From contig NZ_FNIJ01000001.1 of the NCBI RefSeq assembly GCF_900103845.1, forward strand, positions 429,659 through 493,658: 64,000 nt of DNA. Reading direction: 5' to 3'. The translations under genes were made by a program, and so were the position numbers. The notes below the pieces were generated by a model that did no database searches, was not told the DNA's origin, and saw nothing but the letters and a program-made list of their open reading frames with translations. Numbering within the stretch: the first letter of the stretch is position 1; every line of letters begins with the position of its first letter. Shown here piece after piece: positions 1-12,758 of this stretch. This stretch comes from Pseudomonas jinjuensis. GTDB taxonomy: Bacteria; Pseudomonadota; Gammaproteobacteria; Pseudomonadales; Pseudomonadaceae.

Positions 1-55
1 ATGACCATGAAGAAGGCCAGCAGGCCGATATTCTTCTCGACTGCTTCGTGCTTCA

Positions 56-56
<1 letters not shown>
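1..56 (-). CDS. ccoO: cbb3-type cytochrome c oxidase subunit II, 5' end only (second operon)
   Basis: The first 18 codons read MKHEAVEKNIGLLAFFMV, nearly the same as the N-terminus of the complete CcoO at 2961-3569. CcoO is the membrane-anchored monoheme cytochrome c subunit of the cbb3 terminal oxidase and passes electrons to CcoN. The start ATG overlaps the ccoN stop as TGATG, so translation is probably coupled. The rest of the gene lies beyond the window edge, so heme motif and length cannot be checked. Confidence 0.9.
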
Positions 57-1840
<1,784 letters not shown>

Positions 1841-2767
1841 TCAATTGGAGTTGGTCTGGCCGGAAAGGTTATAGATGTAAGCAGCGAGGATATGAATCTT
1901 GTCCTTGCCGAGGTAGGGTTCCTGCGCCGGCATCTGGCCCTGGCGGCCATAGCGGATGGTCTGTTGCAACTGGGTGAAGGACGAGCCGTAGATGAAGCCG
2001 GCCGGATGGGTCAGGTCGGGGGCCCCCATGAGAGCGGTGCCCTTGCCTTCCGCTCCATGGCAGGCGGCGCAGGTGGTGGCGAACAGCTGGCCGCCGTTCT
2101 CGATCTGCGCTTCGGAAGCACCTTCCGGAGCCGCGCGCCCGGCGAGACGGGTGGTCACGAAAGCGGCCACGTCATGCACGCCCTGGTTGCCCAGCACGTC
2201 GCCCCACGCCGGCATGGCTGCCATGCGGCCGCCGAGGATGGTGGCTTCGATGGTCTTGGCGTCGCCGCCCCAGCGCCAGTCGGAGTCGGTCAGGTTGGGG
2301 AAGCCCGCCGAACCCTTGGCGTCGGAGCCATGGCAGATGGAGCAGTTGGTGGCGAACAGGCGTTCGCCCATTTTCATCGCCTGCGGATCCTTCGCGACTT
2401 CTTCCAGGGGCATGGCGGCATATTTGGCGAAGATCGGTCCATATTTCTCCTGCGCCAGTGCCTCTTCGCGTTCCCACTGCTTGACACCGGTCCAGCCATC
2501 GTAGCCGGGCAGCAGGCCTTTCCAGTTGCCCAGACCCGGATACAGCACCAGGTAGCCCGCGGCGAACACGATGGTGCCGAGGAACAGCATGAACCACCAC
2601 TTGGGCAGGGGGTTGTCATATTCCTCGATGCCGTCGAAAGCGTGGCCCATGGTCTTGTCGGTGGTCCCGGCGGATTCGCCGCTGCGCGTGGCGAAGATCA
2701 GCCACAGCAGTGCAATCAGCGAGCCGACGGTCAGTACGGTGATGTACAGACTCCAGAAGGTGGTCAT
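1841..2767 (-). CDS. ccoP: cbb3-type cytochrome c oxidase subunit III (diheme)
   Basis: A 308-residue diheme cytochrome c, the electron entry subunit of the cbb3 oxidase. The N-terminal half has two membrane segments (about 5-26 and 57-77) with the loop sequence DNPLPKWW typical of CcoP. Two c-type heme motifs follow: C142-SI-C145-H146 and C233-AA-C236-H237. Length is normal for the family. The start ATG overlaps the end of ccoQ by 4 bases (ATGA), so the genes are probably translationally coupled. It is the last gene of the complete ccoNOQP operon and is followed by a hairpin. Confidence 0.96.
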   Translation of the reverse strand: MTTFWSLYITVLTVGSLIALLWLIFATRSGESAGTTDKTMGHAFDGIEEYDNPLPKWWFMLFLGTIVFAAGYLVLYPGLGNWKGLLPGYDGWTGVKQWEREEALAQEKYGPIFAKYAAMPLEEVAKDPQAMKMGERLFATNCSICHGSDAKGSAGFPNLTDSDWRWGGDAKTIEATILGGRMAAMPAWGDVLGNQGVHDVAAFVTTRLAGRAAPEGASEAQIENGGQLFATTCAACHGAEGKGTALMGAPDLTHPAGFIYGSSFTQLQQTIRYGRQGQMPAQEPYLGKDKIHILAAYIYNLSGQTNSN

Positions 2768-2964
2768 TCTTTATTGCTCCTTGAAGCTTGCTCGTGCATG
2801 ACGTGCCTGTCGGTTACCGGATCGTCCGCGAACGGCAGCAGCGCGTCCTCGTCGAAGCGCTGCTTGCGCTTGCCGCTATAGGCCCACAGCAGAACGCCGA
2901 TGAAGGCCACCGTCACGACGATGGTTCCCAGCCCGCGAATCAGTCCGATATCCAAGGCAGTCAC
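2764..2964 (-). CDS. ccoQ: cbb3-type oxidase small subunit CcoQ/FixQ
   Basis: A 66-residue protein with one membrane helix (about residues 7-28) followed by [19 protein letters not shown], the usual FixQ tail. CcoQ stabilises the assembled cbb3 oxidase under aerobic conditions in several species; that role is family knowledge. It overlaps ccoO by 4 bases upstream and ccoP by 4 bases downstream, completing the canonical N-O-Q-P order. Confidence 0.92.
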   Translation of the reverse strand: MTALDIGLIRGLGTIVVTVAFIGVLLWAYSGKRKQRFDEDALLPFADDPVTDRHVMHEQASRSNKE

Positions 2965-3569
2965 CGCTTGTTCTTGATGGAGGTGCCGAGGACCTGGAGA
3001 TAGGCGACGAGGGCATCCATTTCGGTCTTGCCCTTGACGGCGTCTCCCGCCTGCTGGATGTCGGCGTCGGTGTAGGGCACGCCCATGGTGCGCATCACGC
3101 TCAGCTTCTTGCCGGTGTCGCGGCCGTCGAGCTTGTTCTCGACCAGCCAGGGATAGGCCGGCATCTTCGACTCGGGCACCACGTTGCGCGGGTTGTACAG
3201 GTGCGCACGGTGCCAGTCGTCAGAGTAGCGGCCGCCGACGCGGGCCAGGTCCGGGCCGGTACGCTTGGAGCCCCAGAGGAACGGGTGGTCCCAGACGCTC
3301 TCGCCGGCGACGGAATAGTGGCCGTAGCGCTCGGTTTCGGCGCGGAACGGACGGATCATCTGCGAGTGGCAGCCAACGCAGCCTTCGCGGATGTAGACGT
3401 CGCGGCCTTCCAGTTGCAGGGCGGTGTATGGCTTCATGCCTTCCACCGGCGTGTTGGTGACGTCCTGGAAGAACAGCGGGACGATCTGGGTCAGACCGCC
3501 GACGCTGACGGCGAGCGCCATGCACAGGGCCAGCAGACCGACGTTCTTTTCGAGTGTTTCGTGTTTCAT
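2961..3569 (-). CDS. ccoO: cbb3-type cytochrome c oxidase subunit II (monoheme)
   Basis: A 202-residue monoheme cytochrome c of the cbb3 oxidase. It has one N-terminal membrane helix (about 10-32) and a single c-type heme motif C64-VG-C67-H68 followed by SQMIRPF, characteristic of CcoO/FixO. Length is normal. It begins 11 bases after ccoN, with a purine-rich ribosome binding site, and its stop overlaps the ccoQ start by 4 bases. Confidence 0.96.
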   Translation of the reverse strand: MKHETLEKNVGLLALCMALAVSVGGLTQIVPLFFQDVTNTPVEGMKPYTALQLEGRDVYIREGCVGCHSQMIRPFRAETERYGHYSVAGESVWDHPFLWGSKRTGPDLARVGGRYSDDWHRAHLYNPRNVVPESKMPAYPWLVENKLDGRDTGKKLSVMRTMGVPYTDADIQQAGDAVKGKTEMDALVAYLQVLGTSIKNKR

Positions 3570-3580
3570 GGTCGGTCTCC

Positions 3581-5005
3581 TCAGGCCATCTGCGCCGCGG
3601 CACGCATTTCGGCCGGCCTGGCGGCCGCCACGGTGCGATAGGTGTTGTAGGCCATGATGAACATGCCCAGCAGGAAGATCGCGCCGCCGACCATCCGCAC
3701 GATGAAGCCGGCATGGCCTGCCGCCAGCGCTTCGACGAAGGAGTAGGTGAGGGTGCCGTCAGCGTTCACCGCCCGCCACATCAGGCCCTGGGTGATGCCG
3801 TTGACCCACATGGAAGCGATGTACAGCACGGTGCCGATGGTGGAGAGCCAGAAGTGGGTGTTGATCAGGCCGATGCTGTGCATCTGCTCGCGGCCGAACA
3901 CTTTCGGGATCACGTGGTAGAGGGAGCCGATGGACACCATGGCGACCCAGCCCAGCGCGCCGGCGTGCACGTGGCCGATGGTCCAGTCGGTGTAGTGGGA
4001 GAGGGAGTTGACGGTCTTGATCGACATCATCGGACCTTCGAAGGTCGACATGCCGTAGAACGCCAGGGATACCACCAGGAAGCGCAGGATCGGGTCGCTG
4101 CGCAGCTTATGCCAGGCGCCGGACAGCGTCATCATGCCGTTGATCATGCCGCCCCAGCTCGGCGCCAGCAGCACCAGCGACATTACCATGCCCAGGGACT
4201 GCGCCCAGTCCGGCAGCGCGGTGTAGTGCAGGTGGTGCGGGCCGGCCCAGATGTAGACGGCGATCAGCGCCCAGAAGTGGACGATGGACAGGCGATAGGA
4301 GTAGACCGGGCGTTCGGCCTGCTTGGGTACGAAGTAGTACATCATCCCGAGGAAGCCGGCAGTCAGGAAGAAGCCCACCGCGTTGTGGCCGTACCACCAC
4401 TGGATCATGGCGTCGGTGGCGCCCGAGTACAGCGAGTAGGACTTCATCAGGCTGACCGGAACTTCCAGGCTGTTGACGACGTGCAGGATGGCGACGGTGA
4501 GGATGAAGGCGCCGAAGAACCAGTTGCCCACGTAGATGTGCTTGGTCTTGCGCTTCATCAGCGTGCCGAAGAAGACGATGGCGTAGCTGACCCAGACGAT
4601 GGTGATCAGGATGTCGATCGGCCATTCCAGTTCGGCGTATTCCTTCGAGCTGGTGTAGCCCAGCGGCAGGCTCACGGCGGCCAGCAGGATGATCAGCTGC
4701 CATCCCCAGAAGGTGAACGAGGCCAGGGTGTCGGAGAACAGCCGCGCCTGGCAGGTGCGCTGTACCGAGTAGTAGGAGGTGGCGAACAATGCGCAGCCGC
4801 CGAAGGCGAAGATCACCGCATTGGTGTGCAGCGGGCGCAGGCGTCCGAAGCTCGTCCAGGGGAGGTTGAGATTGAGATCGGGCCAGACCAGTTGCGCCGC
4901 GATCAGGACGCCGACGGCCATGCCGACGATGCCCCATATCACTGTCATGATGGCGAACTGGCGGACCACCTTATAGTTATAAGCAGACTGATTGGTTGTG
5001 CTCAT
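3581..5005 (-). CDS. ccoN: cbb3-type cytochrome c oxidase subunit I (first operon, cco2-like)
   Basis: A 474-residue catalytic subunit of the high-affinity cbb3 oxidase with about 12 membrane segments and the conserved YGHNAVGFF and [13 protein letters not shown] segments. The start [17 protein letters not shown] matches the second copy at 56-1498. It is first in a ccoNOQP operon. A perfect ANR/FNR site at 5144-5157 lies about 140 bases upstream of the start codon, so induction by low oxygen is inferred. In P. aeruginosa the upstream one of the two tandem operons (cco2) is likewise the ANR-dependent one. Confidence 0.96.
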   Translation of the reverse strand: MSTTNQSAYNYKVVRQFAIMTVIWGIVGMAVGVLIAAQLVWPDLNLNLPWTSFGRLRPLHTNAVIFAFGGCALFATSYYSVQRTCQARLFSDTLASFTFWGWQLIILLAAVSLPLGYTSSKEYAELEWPIDILITIVWVSYAIVFFGTLMKRKTKHIYVGNWFFGAFILTVAILHVVNSLEVPVSLMKSYSLYSGATDAMIQWWYGHNAVGFFLTAGFLGMMYYFVPKQAERPVYSYRLSIVHFWALIAVYIWAGPHHLHYTALPDWAQSLGMVMSLVLLAPSWGGMINGMMTLSGAWHKLRSDPILRFLVVSLAFYGMSTFEGPMMSIKTVNSLSHYTDWTIGHVHAGALGWVAMVSIGSLYHVIPKVFGREQMHSIGLINTHFWLSTIGTVLYIASMWVNGITQGLMWRAVNADGTLTYSFVEALAAGHAGFIVRMVGGAIFLLGMFIMAYNTYRTVAAARPAEMRAAAQMA

Positions 5006-5118
5006 GCTATTGGGCTTCCATCCACGGTTATTGGCTAGCCCGTCCCGCCGGAGCTCACGGCAGGACCGTTGCTCCCATCCGGGACAGGTAGTGATTTGCT
5101 TACATTGGCGGAGTGAGA

Positions 5119-5850
5119 ATGGAAAAAGGCGGGGCAGAGAATATTGATAGCGATCAATTGCCTTCAGAAACTCGGAAGGCTCGGACCTGTGGCGATTTGC
5201 CGCTCTTATGGAATCAGGCGCAGGGGGAACGGGCGGCGACGCTGATATTGGCGCATGGAGCGGGGGCGCCGATGGACAGTCCGTTCATGGAGGAAATGGC
5301 GACGCTTCTCGCCCAGCGGGGAGTTGCGGTGGCTCGCTTCGAATTTCCCTACATGGCTGCGCGCCGCCTCGATGGCCGCAAACGGCCGCCGAATCCTCAG
5401 GCGCAGTTGCTGGAGTGCTGGCGCGAAATCTACCGCGAGGTGCGGGAGACGACCGACGGCGCGCTGGCCATCGGCGGCAAGTCCATGGGCGGGAGAATGG
5501 CGAGCCTGCTGGCCGACGAGCTCGGGCCGGCCGCGCTGGTCTGCCTGGGCTACCCCTTTCACGCGGTGGGCAAGCCGGAGAAGCTGCGGGTGGCGCACCT
5601 GGCGGACATGACGACGCCCACCCTGATCGTCCAGGGCGAGCGCGATCCGCTGGGAAATGCCGGGGAAGTGGCCGGCTATGCGCTGTCGCCGGCCATCGAG
5701 CTGTGCTGGCTGCCCAGCGGCGACCACGACCTGAGGCCGCTGAAGGCCTCGGGCTTCACCCACCAGCAGCATCTGGCGAGCGCGGCGGACAGGATCGCCG
5801 CCTGGCTGCGGGAAAGCATCCAGGCGGGCGCAGCCTCCCTCAGTGGTTGA
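5119..5850 (+). CDS. Alpha/beta-fold hydrolase (dienelactone hydrolase-like)
   Basis: A 243-residue predicted serine hydrolase. The core begins near residue 40 ([14 protein letters not shown]). The nucleophile elbow is GGKSMGG with Ser122; Asp176 in GERDPLG and His203 in PSGDHDL complete a catalytic triad in the usual order. No signal peptide is visible, so it is likely cytoplasmic; substrate unknown. The start at 5119 has GGAG at a 5-base spacing; an in-frame GTG at 5113 overlaps that site and is less likely. The first 35 codons contain the ANR box serving the divergent cco operon, and a later TTG (5158) cannot be excluded. It overlaps the convergent aer gene by 11 bases. Confidence 0.8.
   Translation: MEKGGAENIDSDQLPSETRKARTCGDLPLLWNQAQGERAATLILAHGAGAPMDSPFMEEMATLLAQRGVAVARFEFPYMAARRLDGRKRPPNPQAQLLECWREIYREVRETTDGALAIGGKSMGGRMASLLADELGPAALVCLGYPFHAVGKPEKLRVAHLADMTTPTLIVQGERDPLGNAGEVAGYALSPAIELCWLPSGDHDLRPLKASGFTHQQHLASAADRIAAWLRESIQAGAASLSG
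5144..5157 (-). promoter_or_regulatory. ANR/FNR-type binding site upstream of ccoN
   Basis: The sequence is TTGAT-AGCG-ATCAA, a perfect match to the FNR/ANR consensus TTGAT-N4-ATCAA. It is palindromic, so it could serve either strand; the obvious target is the minus-strand ccoNOQP operon, whose transcript would start near 5110 if the site sits at about -41. It falls inside the reading frame of the divergent hydrolase. Confidence 0.85.
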
Positions 5851-7405
5851 AGCGCTCCACCAGCGAATACTGGCTGTGCGCGGTGTTGGTCAGCTCCTCG
5901 CTGAGCAGGGCGGTGCGCTGCGCTTCGCCGGACGTCTGGTCGGCGAGGTTGGCGATGGTGCTGATGTTGCGGTTGATCTCCTCGGCGACCGCGCTCTGCT
6001 CCTCGGCGGCGGCGGCGATCTGGGTGGTCATGTCGGCGATGTTGGCCACCGCGTCGCTGATGCCGGACAGCGCGTCGTCGGCACGCAGCACCCGCGCGAC
6101 CCCTTCGTCGGCCTGACGGCGGCCGACTTCCATGGCGCGCACTGCTTCCTCGGCGGTCTGCTGCAGCTTGGCGATGAGCTGGTGGATCTGCTCGGTGGAT
6201 TCGCCGGTGCGCCGCGCCAGCGAACGCACCTCGTCGGCCACCACGGCGAAGCCGCGGCCCATCTCGCCGGCGCGTGCGGCCTCGATGGCGGCGTTCAGCG
6301 CCAGCAGGTTGGTCTGGTCGGCGATGCCCTTGATCACGTCCACCACGCCGCCGATCTCGTTGCTGTCCTGGGCCAGCTGGCTGACGGCCAGGCCGGTGTC
6401 GCCCACCGAATGGGACAGGCGCTGGATCGCCTCGCGGGTTTCCGCGGCGATGCTGCGGCCTTCGCGGGTCAGGTCGTTGGCCTGGCGGGTGGCGTCGGCG
6501 GTGCGCTGGACGTTGCTCGCCACTTCCTGGGTGGTCGCGGCCATTTCGTTGACTGCGGTGGCCACCAGTTCGGTTTCCTGGCGCTGGCGTTCCAGCCCGG
6601 CGGAACTGCTGTGGGCCAGGGAATCCGCCTGGCGGGCCTGGCCGGCGAGGTATTCGGTGCTGTCCTGCAGGCGGGTGAGGCAGGTCCGCAGGCGTGCCCC
6701 CTGGCTGAGGATCGCCATCTCCAGGCGCGCCTGGGCACCACGGCTGTCGGTGTACATCTGCGCGATCAGCGGGTCGGAGGTGGTCTGGTCGGCCAGGCTC
6801 AGCAGGCGCTTCAGGCCGCGGTGTTGCCAGCGCAGCCCGGCGAGGCCGAGCGGTACGGCGAGCACGGCGGCGAGGGCGAAGCCCCAGGACGAGTCGAGCC
6901 AGACGCCGATGAGGAAGGCGATCTGGCTGATCAGGATGAACGGCAGCCAGTCGAGCAGGACCGGCAGCCAGCGGTCGCGGCGCGGGATCGCCGGCTTGCC
7001 GGAGTTGATGCGCCGGTACAGCGCCTCGGCGCGGCGCACCTGCTCCTCGCTGGGTTTCACCCGCACCGACTCGTAGCCGACCACCTGGTCGTGGTCGAAG
7101 ATCGGCGTGACATAGGCGTTGACCCAGTAGTAGTCGCCGTTCTTGCAGCGGTTCTTCACCACGCCCATCCACGGCCGGCCCTTCTTCAGGGTCTCCCACA
7201 TGTGGGCGAAGACCGCCGGCGGCACGTCCGGATGGCGCACCAGGTTGTGCGGCGAGCCGACCAGCTCGTCGCGGCTGAAACCGCTGACGGCGATGAAATG
7301 CTCGTTGGTGTAGTTGATCACGCCACGCTTGTCGGTGGTGGAGATCAGGCGCTGATCGGCAGGGAAGGTTGTTTCACGCTGGGTGATCGGCTGGTTGTTG
7401 CGCAT
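5840..7405 (-). CDS. aer: Aer-type aerotaxis/energy taxis receptor (PAS-MCP)
   Basis: A 521-residue methyl-accepting chemotaxis-type receptor. An N-terminal PAS domain (about 1-115, with [24 protein letters not shown] and KNGDYYWV) resembles the FAD-binding PAS of Aer. A hydrophobic membrane region follows at about 145-185, then a cytoplasmic signalling domain with the conserved hairpin tip [20 protein letters not shown]. Aer senses redox state and signals to CheA/CheW. The start at 7405 ([11 protein letters not shown]) is typical for Pseudomonas Aer; the frame is open 23 codons further upstream. Its place beside cco and acnA matches the P. aeruginosa order, and a link to oxygen physiology fits. 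Confidence 0.92.
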   Translation of the reverse strand: MRNNQPITQRETTFPADQRLISTTDKRGVINYTNEHFIAVSGFSRDELVGSPHNLVRHPDVPPAVFAHMWETLKKGRPWMGVVKNRCKNGDYYWVNAYVTPIFDHDQVVGYESVRVKPSEEQVRRAEALYRRINSGKPAIPRRDRWLPVLLDWLPFILISQIAFLIGVWLDSSWGFALAAVLAVPLGLAGLRWQHRGLKRLLSLADQTTSDPLIAQMYTDSRGAQARLEMAILSQGARLRTCLTRLQDSTEYLAGQARQADSLAHSSSAGLERQRQETELVATAVNEMAATTQEVASNVQRTADATRQANDLTREGRSIAAETREAIQRLSHSVGDTGLAVSQLAQDSNEIGGVVDVIKGIADQTNLLALNAAIEAARAGEMGRGFAVVADEVRSLARRTGESTEQIHQLIAKLQQTAEEAVRAMEVGRRQADEGVARVLRADDALSGISDAVANIADMTTQIAAAAEEQSAVAEEINRNISTIANLADQTSGEAQRTALLSEELTNTAHSQYSLVERFNH

Positions 7406-7496
7406 TGGAAGAATCCACGGAGAAGGCTGTCGTCTCCCGATATCGGCCGATACCCGTGAAAGTTGAATGGGCATTCAGGTTCCTGCCCGTGGAAGG

Positions 7497-7522
7497 AAAA
7501 CCCTCCGGCCGCAGCCGGAGGG
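7497..7522 (-). terminator. Intrinsic terminator of acnA
   Basis: A 9-bp perfect stem (CCCTCCGGC at 7501-7509 with GCCGGAGGG at 7514-7522, 4-base loop) lies a few bases after the acnA stop. On the minus strand it is followed by TTTTCC, a typical though short U-tract. Confidence 0.85.
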
Positions 7523-7529
7523 CGCCCGC

Positions 7530-10193
<2,664 letters not shown>

Positions 10194-10354
10194 GGCGTTC
10201 TCCTCTGTCTCGACGGCGCACGGCAATGCGCGCCGCGTGGAAAGACTCCGGAACACTCAAGCTAGACTGCCCAGCGGGGTCTTGCCATCTTCACTGGACT
10301 GGCGCGCAGCCGTTGTCGTTCCAATGGATCGACCCCGGCCCGACGGATATTCCG

Positions 10355-10394
10355 CACATATATATGTGAAACCGGAGCGCCCAGCCTCTATAGT
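10355..10394 (+). promoter_or_regulatory. Likely promoter of rlmM with overlapping palindrome
   Basis: GTGAAA (10366-10371) and TATAGT (10389-10394) are separated by 17 bases, a reasonable sigma70 promoter ending 22 bases before the rlmM ATG. The -35 element overlaps a perfect 14-base palindrome, CACATATATATGTG (10355-10368), which could be an operator; no regulator is known to me for it. Confidence 0.5.
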
Positions 10395-10416
10395 GCGCGG
10401 CCGAGGAGACGCCCCG

Positions 10417-11487
10417 ATGAACACCCTGTTACTGCATTGCCGGCCGGGCTTCGAGAACGAGGTCTGCGCCGAACTGTCCGAACACGCCGCGCGCCTGGAC
10501 ATTCCCGGCTACGCCAAGGCCCGGCCGTCCACCGCCCATGCCGAATTCATCTGCCAGGATGCCGACGGCGTCGACCGCCTGATGCAGCGCCTGCGCTTTT
10601 CCGAGCTGATCTTCCCGCGCCAGTGGGCACGCGGCACCGGCTTCATCGAACTGCCCGAGCAGGACCGCATCGGCGTGCTGCTGGAACAGCTGGCGGCCTA
10701 CCCGGTGTGCGGCAGCCTGTGGCTGGAAGTGTTCGACACCAACGACGGCAAGGAACTCTCGACCTTCTGCCGCAAGTTCGAGAAGCCGCTGCGCAGCGCG
10801 CTGGTGAAGGCCGGCCGGCTGCGCGAGGACCCGGCATTGCCGCGCCTGCTGCTGACCTTCCGCTCCGGCCGCGAGGTCTTCGTCGGCCTGGCCGATCCAC
10901 GCAACAGCGCCATGTGGCCGATGGGCATCCCGCGCCTGAAATTCCCCCGCGAGGCGCCGAGCCGCTCGACCCTCAAGCTGGAGGAAGCCTGGCACCACTT
11001 CATCCCGCGCGCCGAATGGGACAAGCGCCTGGCGCCGAACATGCTCGCCGTCGACCTGGGCGCCGCGCCCGGCGGCTGGACCTGGCAACTGGTCAACCGC
11101 GAGATGCGGGTGATCGCCGTGGACAACGGACCGATGGCGGAGAACCTCATCTATTCCGGCCTGGTGGATCACCAGCGCGTGGACGGCTACCAGTTCCGCC
11201 CGCGGCAGATGGTCGACTGGATGGTCTGCGACATCGTCGAGAAGCCGGCGCGCACCGGTTCGCTGATCGAGACCTGGATCGGCGAGGGCCTGTGCCGCGA
11301 GGCGGTGGTCAACCTCAAGCTGCCGATGAAGCAGCGCTACGCCGAGGTGCGCAAGATCCTCGGACGGCTGGAAGACAGCTTCGCCGAACGCAAGCTGCGC
11401 GTGCAGATCGGCTGCAAGCAGCTCTACCACGACCGCGAGGAAGTGACCTGCCACCTGCGCCGGCTGGAACGCGGCGAGCGCGGATGA
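10417..11487 (+). CDS. rlmM: 23S rRNA (cytidine-2'-O)-methyltransferase RlmM
   Basis: A 356-residue SAM-dependent methyltransferase that methylates the 2'-OH of C2498 in 23S rRNA. An N-terminal THUMP-like region precedes a Rossmann methyltransferase domain whose SAM-binding motif is DLGAAPGGWTWQL, followed by VIAVDNGPM and the conserved MVCDIVEKPAR and VVNLKLPMKQRY segments. The start (MNTLLLHCRPGFENEV) is that of the family; GAGGAG lies 9 bases before the ATG. It is divergent from acnA and probably transcribed alone from the promoter at 10366-10394. Confidence 0.95.
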   Translation: MNTLLLHCRPGFENEVCAELSEHAARLDIPGYAKARPSTAHAEFICQDADGVDRLMQRLRFSELIFPRQWARGTGFIELPEQDRIGVLLEQLAAYPVCGSLWLEVFDTNDGKELSTFCRKFEKPLRSALVKAGRLREDPALPRLLLTFRSGREVFVGLADPRNSAMWPMGIPRLKFPREAPSRSTLKLEEAWHHFIPRAEWDKRLAPNMLAVDLGAAPGGWTWQLVNREMRVIAVDNGPMAENLIYSGLVDHQRVDGYQFRPRQMVDWMVCDIVEKPARTGSLIETWIGEGLCREAVVNLKLPMKQRYAEVRKILGRLEDSFAERKLRVQIGCKQLYHDREEVTCHLRRLERGERG

Positions 11488-11529
11488 TCGCCAGCAGGCT
11501 CGGTCCTACGAAGAGCGGGAACGTACCTG

Positions 11530-11583
11530 TAGGAGCGAGCTTGCTCGCGAATCCTGTGTACAAGCGGGCCATGCCCGCGACCT
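11530..11583. repeat. Two REP elements after rlmM
   Basis: A variant REP with core GTAGGAGCGAGCTTGCTCGC begins at 11530, and a second one (AGCGGGCCATGCCCGCGACC) ends at 11583. They belong to the family found at many other gene boundaries of this window. They lie in the 237-base gap between convergent rlmM and the SDR gene, where nothing else was recognised. Confidence 0.8.
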
Positions 11584-11724
11584 GTCGCGCCCGGGTGCGC
11601 TTCTACAGGATTCACCATCGGTGCCTCGTAGGGGGGATGGAAAAGCGTCATCCGCCGTTTGTACGGAGGGTCCGGAGGCTCACATCGTCCCCGCGCTCCC
11701 GCATGGGAATGCCGCCCTGGACGA

Positions 11725-12498
11725 TCAGACCTGGTTGTTGGCCTGCCCACCGTCCACCGACAGCACCGAGCCGGTCATGAACGAGCCGGCATCGCTGGCG
11801 AGCAGCAGCAGGGCGCCGTCCAGCTCCTGCAACTGGCCGAGGCGACGCATCGGCACCTGACGGCGGATGTAACCCAGCCCGGCTTCGGTTTCGAAGAACT
11901 CGTCGTTGATCTCGGTCTTGAAGTAGCCGGGGGCGATGGCGTTGACGCGGATACTGTGGCGCGCCAGTTCCAGTGCCAGCGATTTGCTCAGCTGGACCAC
12001 CGCCGCCTTGGCTGCGCAGTAGTGGCTCAGGTTGGCGCCGACGCGCAGGCCGAGCATCGAGGCGATGTTGACGATGTTGCCCGGGCGACCGGCCTTGACC
12101 AGGCGTTGCGCGGCGACCTGGGCGACGCGCCAGACGCCGTCGAGATTGGTCGACAGCATGTTGCGCCAGTCTTCCTCGGTGATCTCCAGTGGGCGCTTGT
12201 CCTGGCCGATGCCGGCGTTGTTGACGATCACGTCGACCACGCCGGACTGCGCCTCGGCGACATCGAACGCCGCCTCGACGCTTTCGCGGCGGGTGACGTC
12301 CAGCGCCACCGCCAGCACTTCAGCACCCCTGGCGCGGATTTCCCCGGCCAGTTGCTCCAGGCGGTCGACGCGGCGGGCGCCGATCACCACGCGCGCGCCG
12401 TAGTCGGCGACGGTCCGGGCGTAGTGCGCGCCGATGCCGCTGGACGCGCCGGTGATGAGCACGGTCTTGCCGGCCAGGGAGAAAATGTTCTTGTCCAT
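11725..12498 (-). CDS. Short-chain dehydrogenase/reductase (SDR), last gene of acyl-CoA operon
   Basis: A 257-residue classical SDR, probably an NAD(P)-dependent 3-hydroxyacyl or alcohol oxidoreductase. It shows TGASSGIG (residues 17-24), NNAG, a serine in NIASMLG, YCAAK as the catalytic Tyr/Lys pair, and VNAIAPG with SVDGGQ at the end. The start ATG overlaps the stop of the thiolase remnant as TGATG, so the reading is likely coupled. Membership in the acyl-CoA operon suggests it acts on a 3-hydroxyacyl intermediate or on the carbon chain of the substrate, but the substrate cannot be read from sequence. Confidence 0.88.
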   Translation of the reverse strand: MDKNIFSLAGKTVLITGASSGIGAHYARTVADYGARVVIGARRVDRLEQLAGEIRARGAEVLAVALDVTRRESVEAAFDVAEAQSGVVDVIVNNAGIGQDKRPLEITEEDWRNMLSTNLDGVWRVAQVAAQRLVKAGRPGNIVNIASMLGLRVGANLSHYCAAKAAVVQLSKSLALELARHSIRVNAIAPGYFKTEINDEFFETEAGLGYIRRQVPMRRLGQLQELDGALLLLASDAGSFMTGSVLSVDGGQANNQV

Positions 12499-12743
12499 CA
12501 GAAAACCTCGAACAGGCCGGAGGCCAGCACGCTCATGCGACCGAGGTTCCAGCCGGCGGTGCCGGCGGGCATGCCGGTGCCCATCACCAGGTCCTCGATC
12601 TCCGCGGCTTCGATGCCGGCGCGCTCGACGGCGGCGCGGATGGCGAAGGACGCCATGGTCGGCGAGGTGGTGTCGTTGAACGCACCGCGAAAGGCCTTGG
12701 CGATCGGCGTGCGGGCGGTGGAGAGGATGACGGCTTCTTTCAT
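12498..12743 (-). pseudogene. Thiolase N-terminal remnant (acetyl-CoA acetyltransferase, truncated)
   Basis: An 81-codon frame reads MKEAVILSTARTPIAKAFRG and continues to WNLGRMSVLASGL, which is the first 77 or so residues of a thiolase. It then ends in FEVF and a stop where a full thiolase of about 390-400 residues would continue to the active-site cysteine. Both catalytic cysteines and the C-terminal domain are absent, so it cannot be an active thiolase. The stop overlaps the ATG of the SDR, which suggests an internal deletion that removed about 300 codons and joined the stub to the next gene. Whether the short peptide is made is unknown. Confidence 0.8.
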
Positions 12744-12758
12744 GATGGTGTCCTGGGG

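Noticed and set aside
2764..2964. ccoQ as a random short frame
   Set aside because: Rejected as noise at first because of size, but the membrane helix, FixQ tail and 4-base overlaps on both sides support a real gene.
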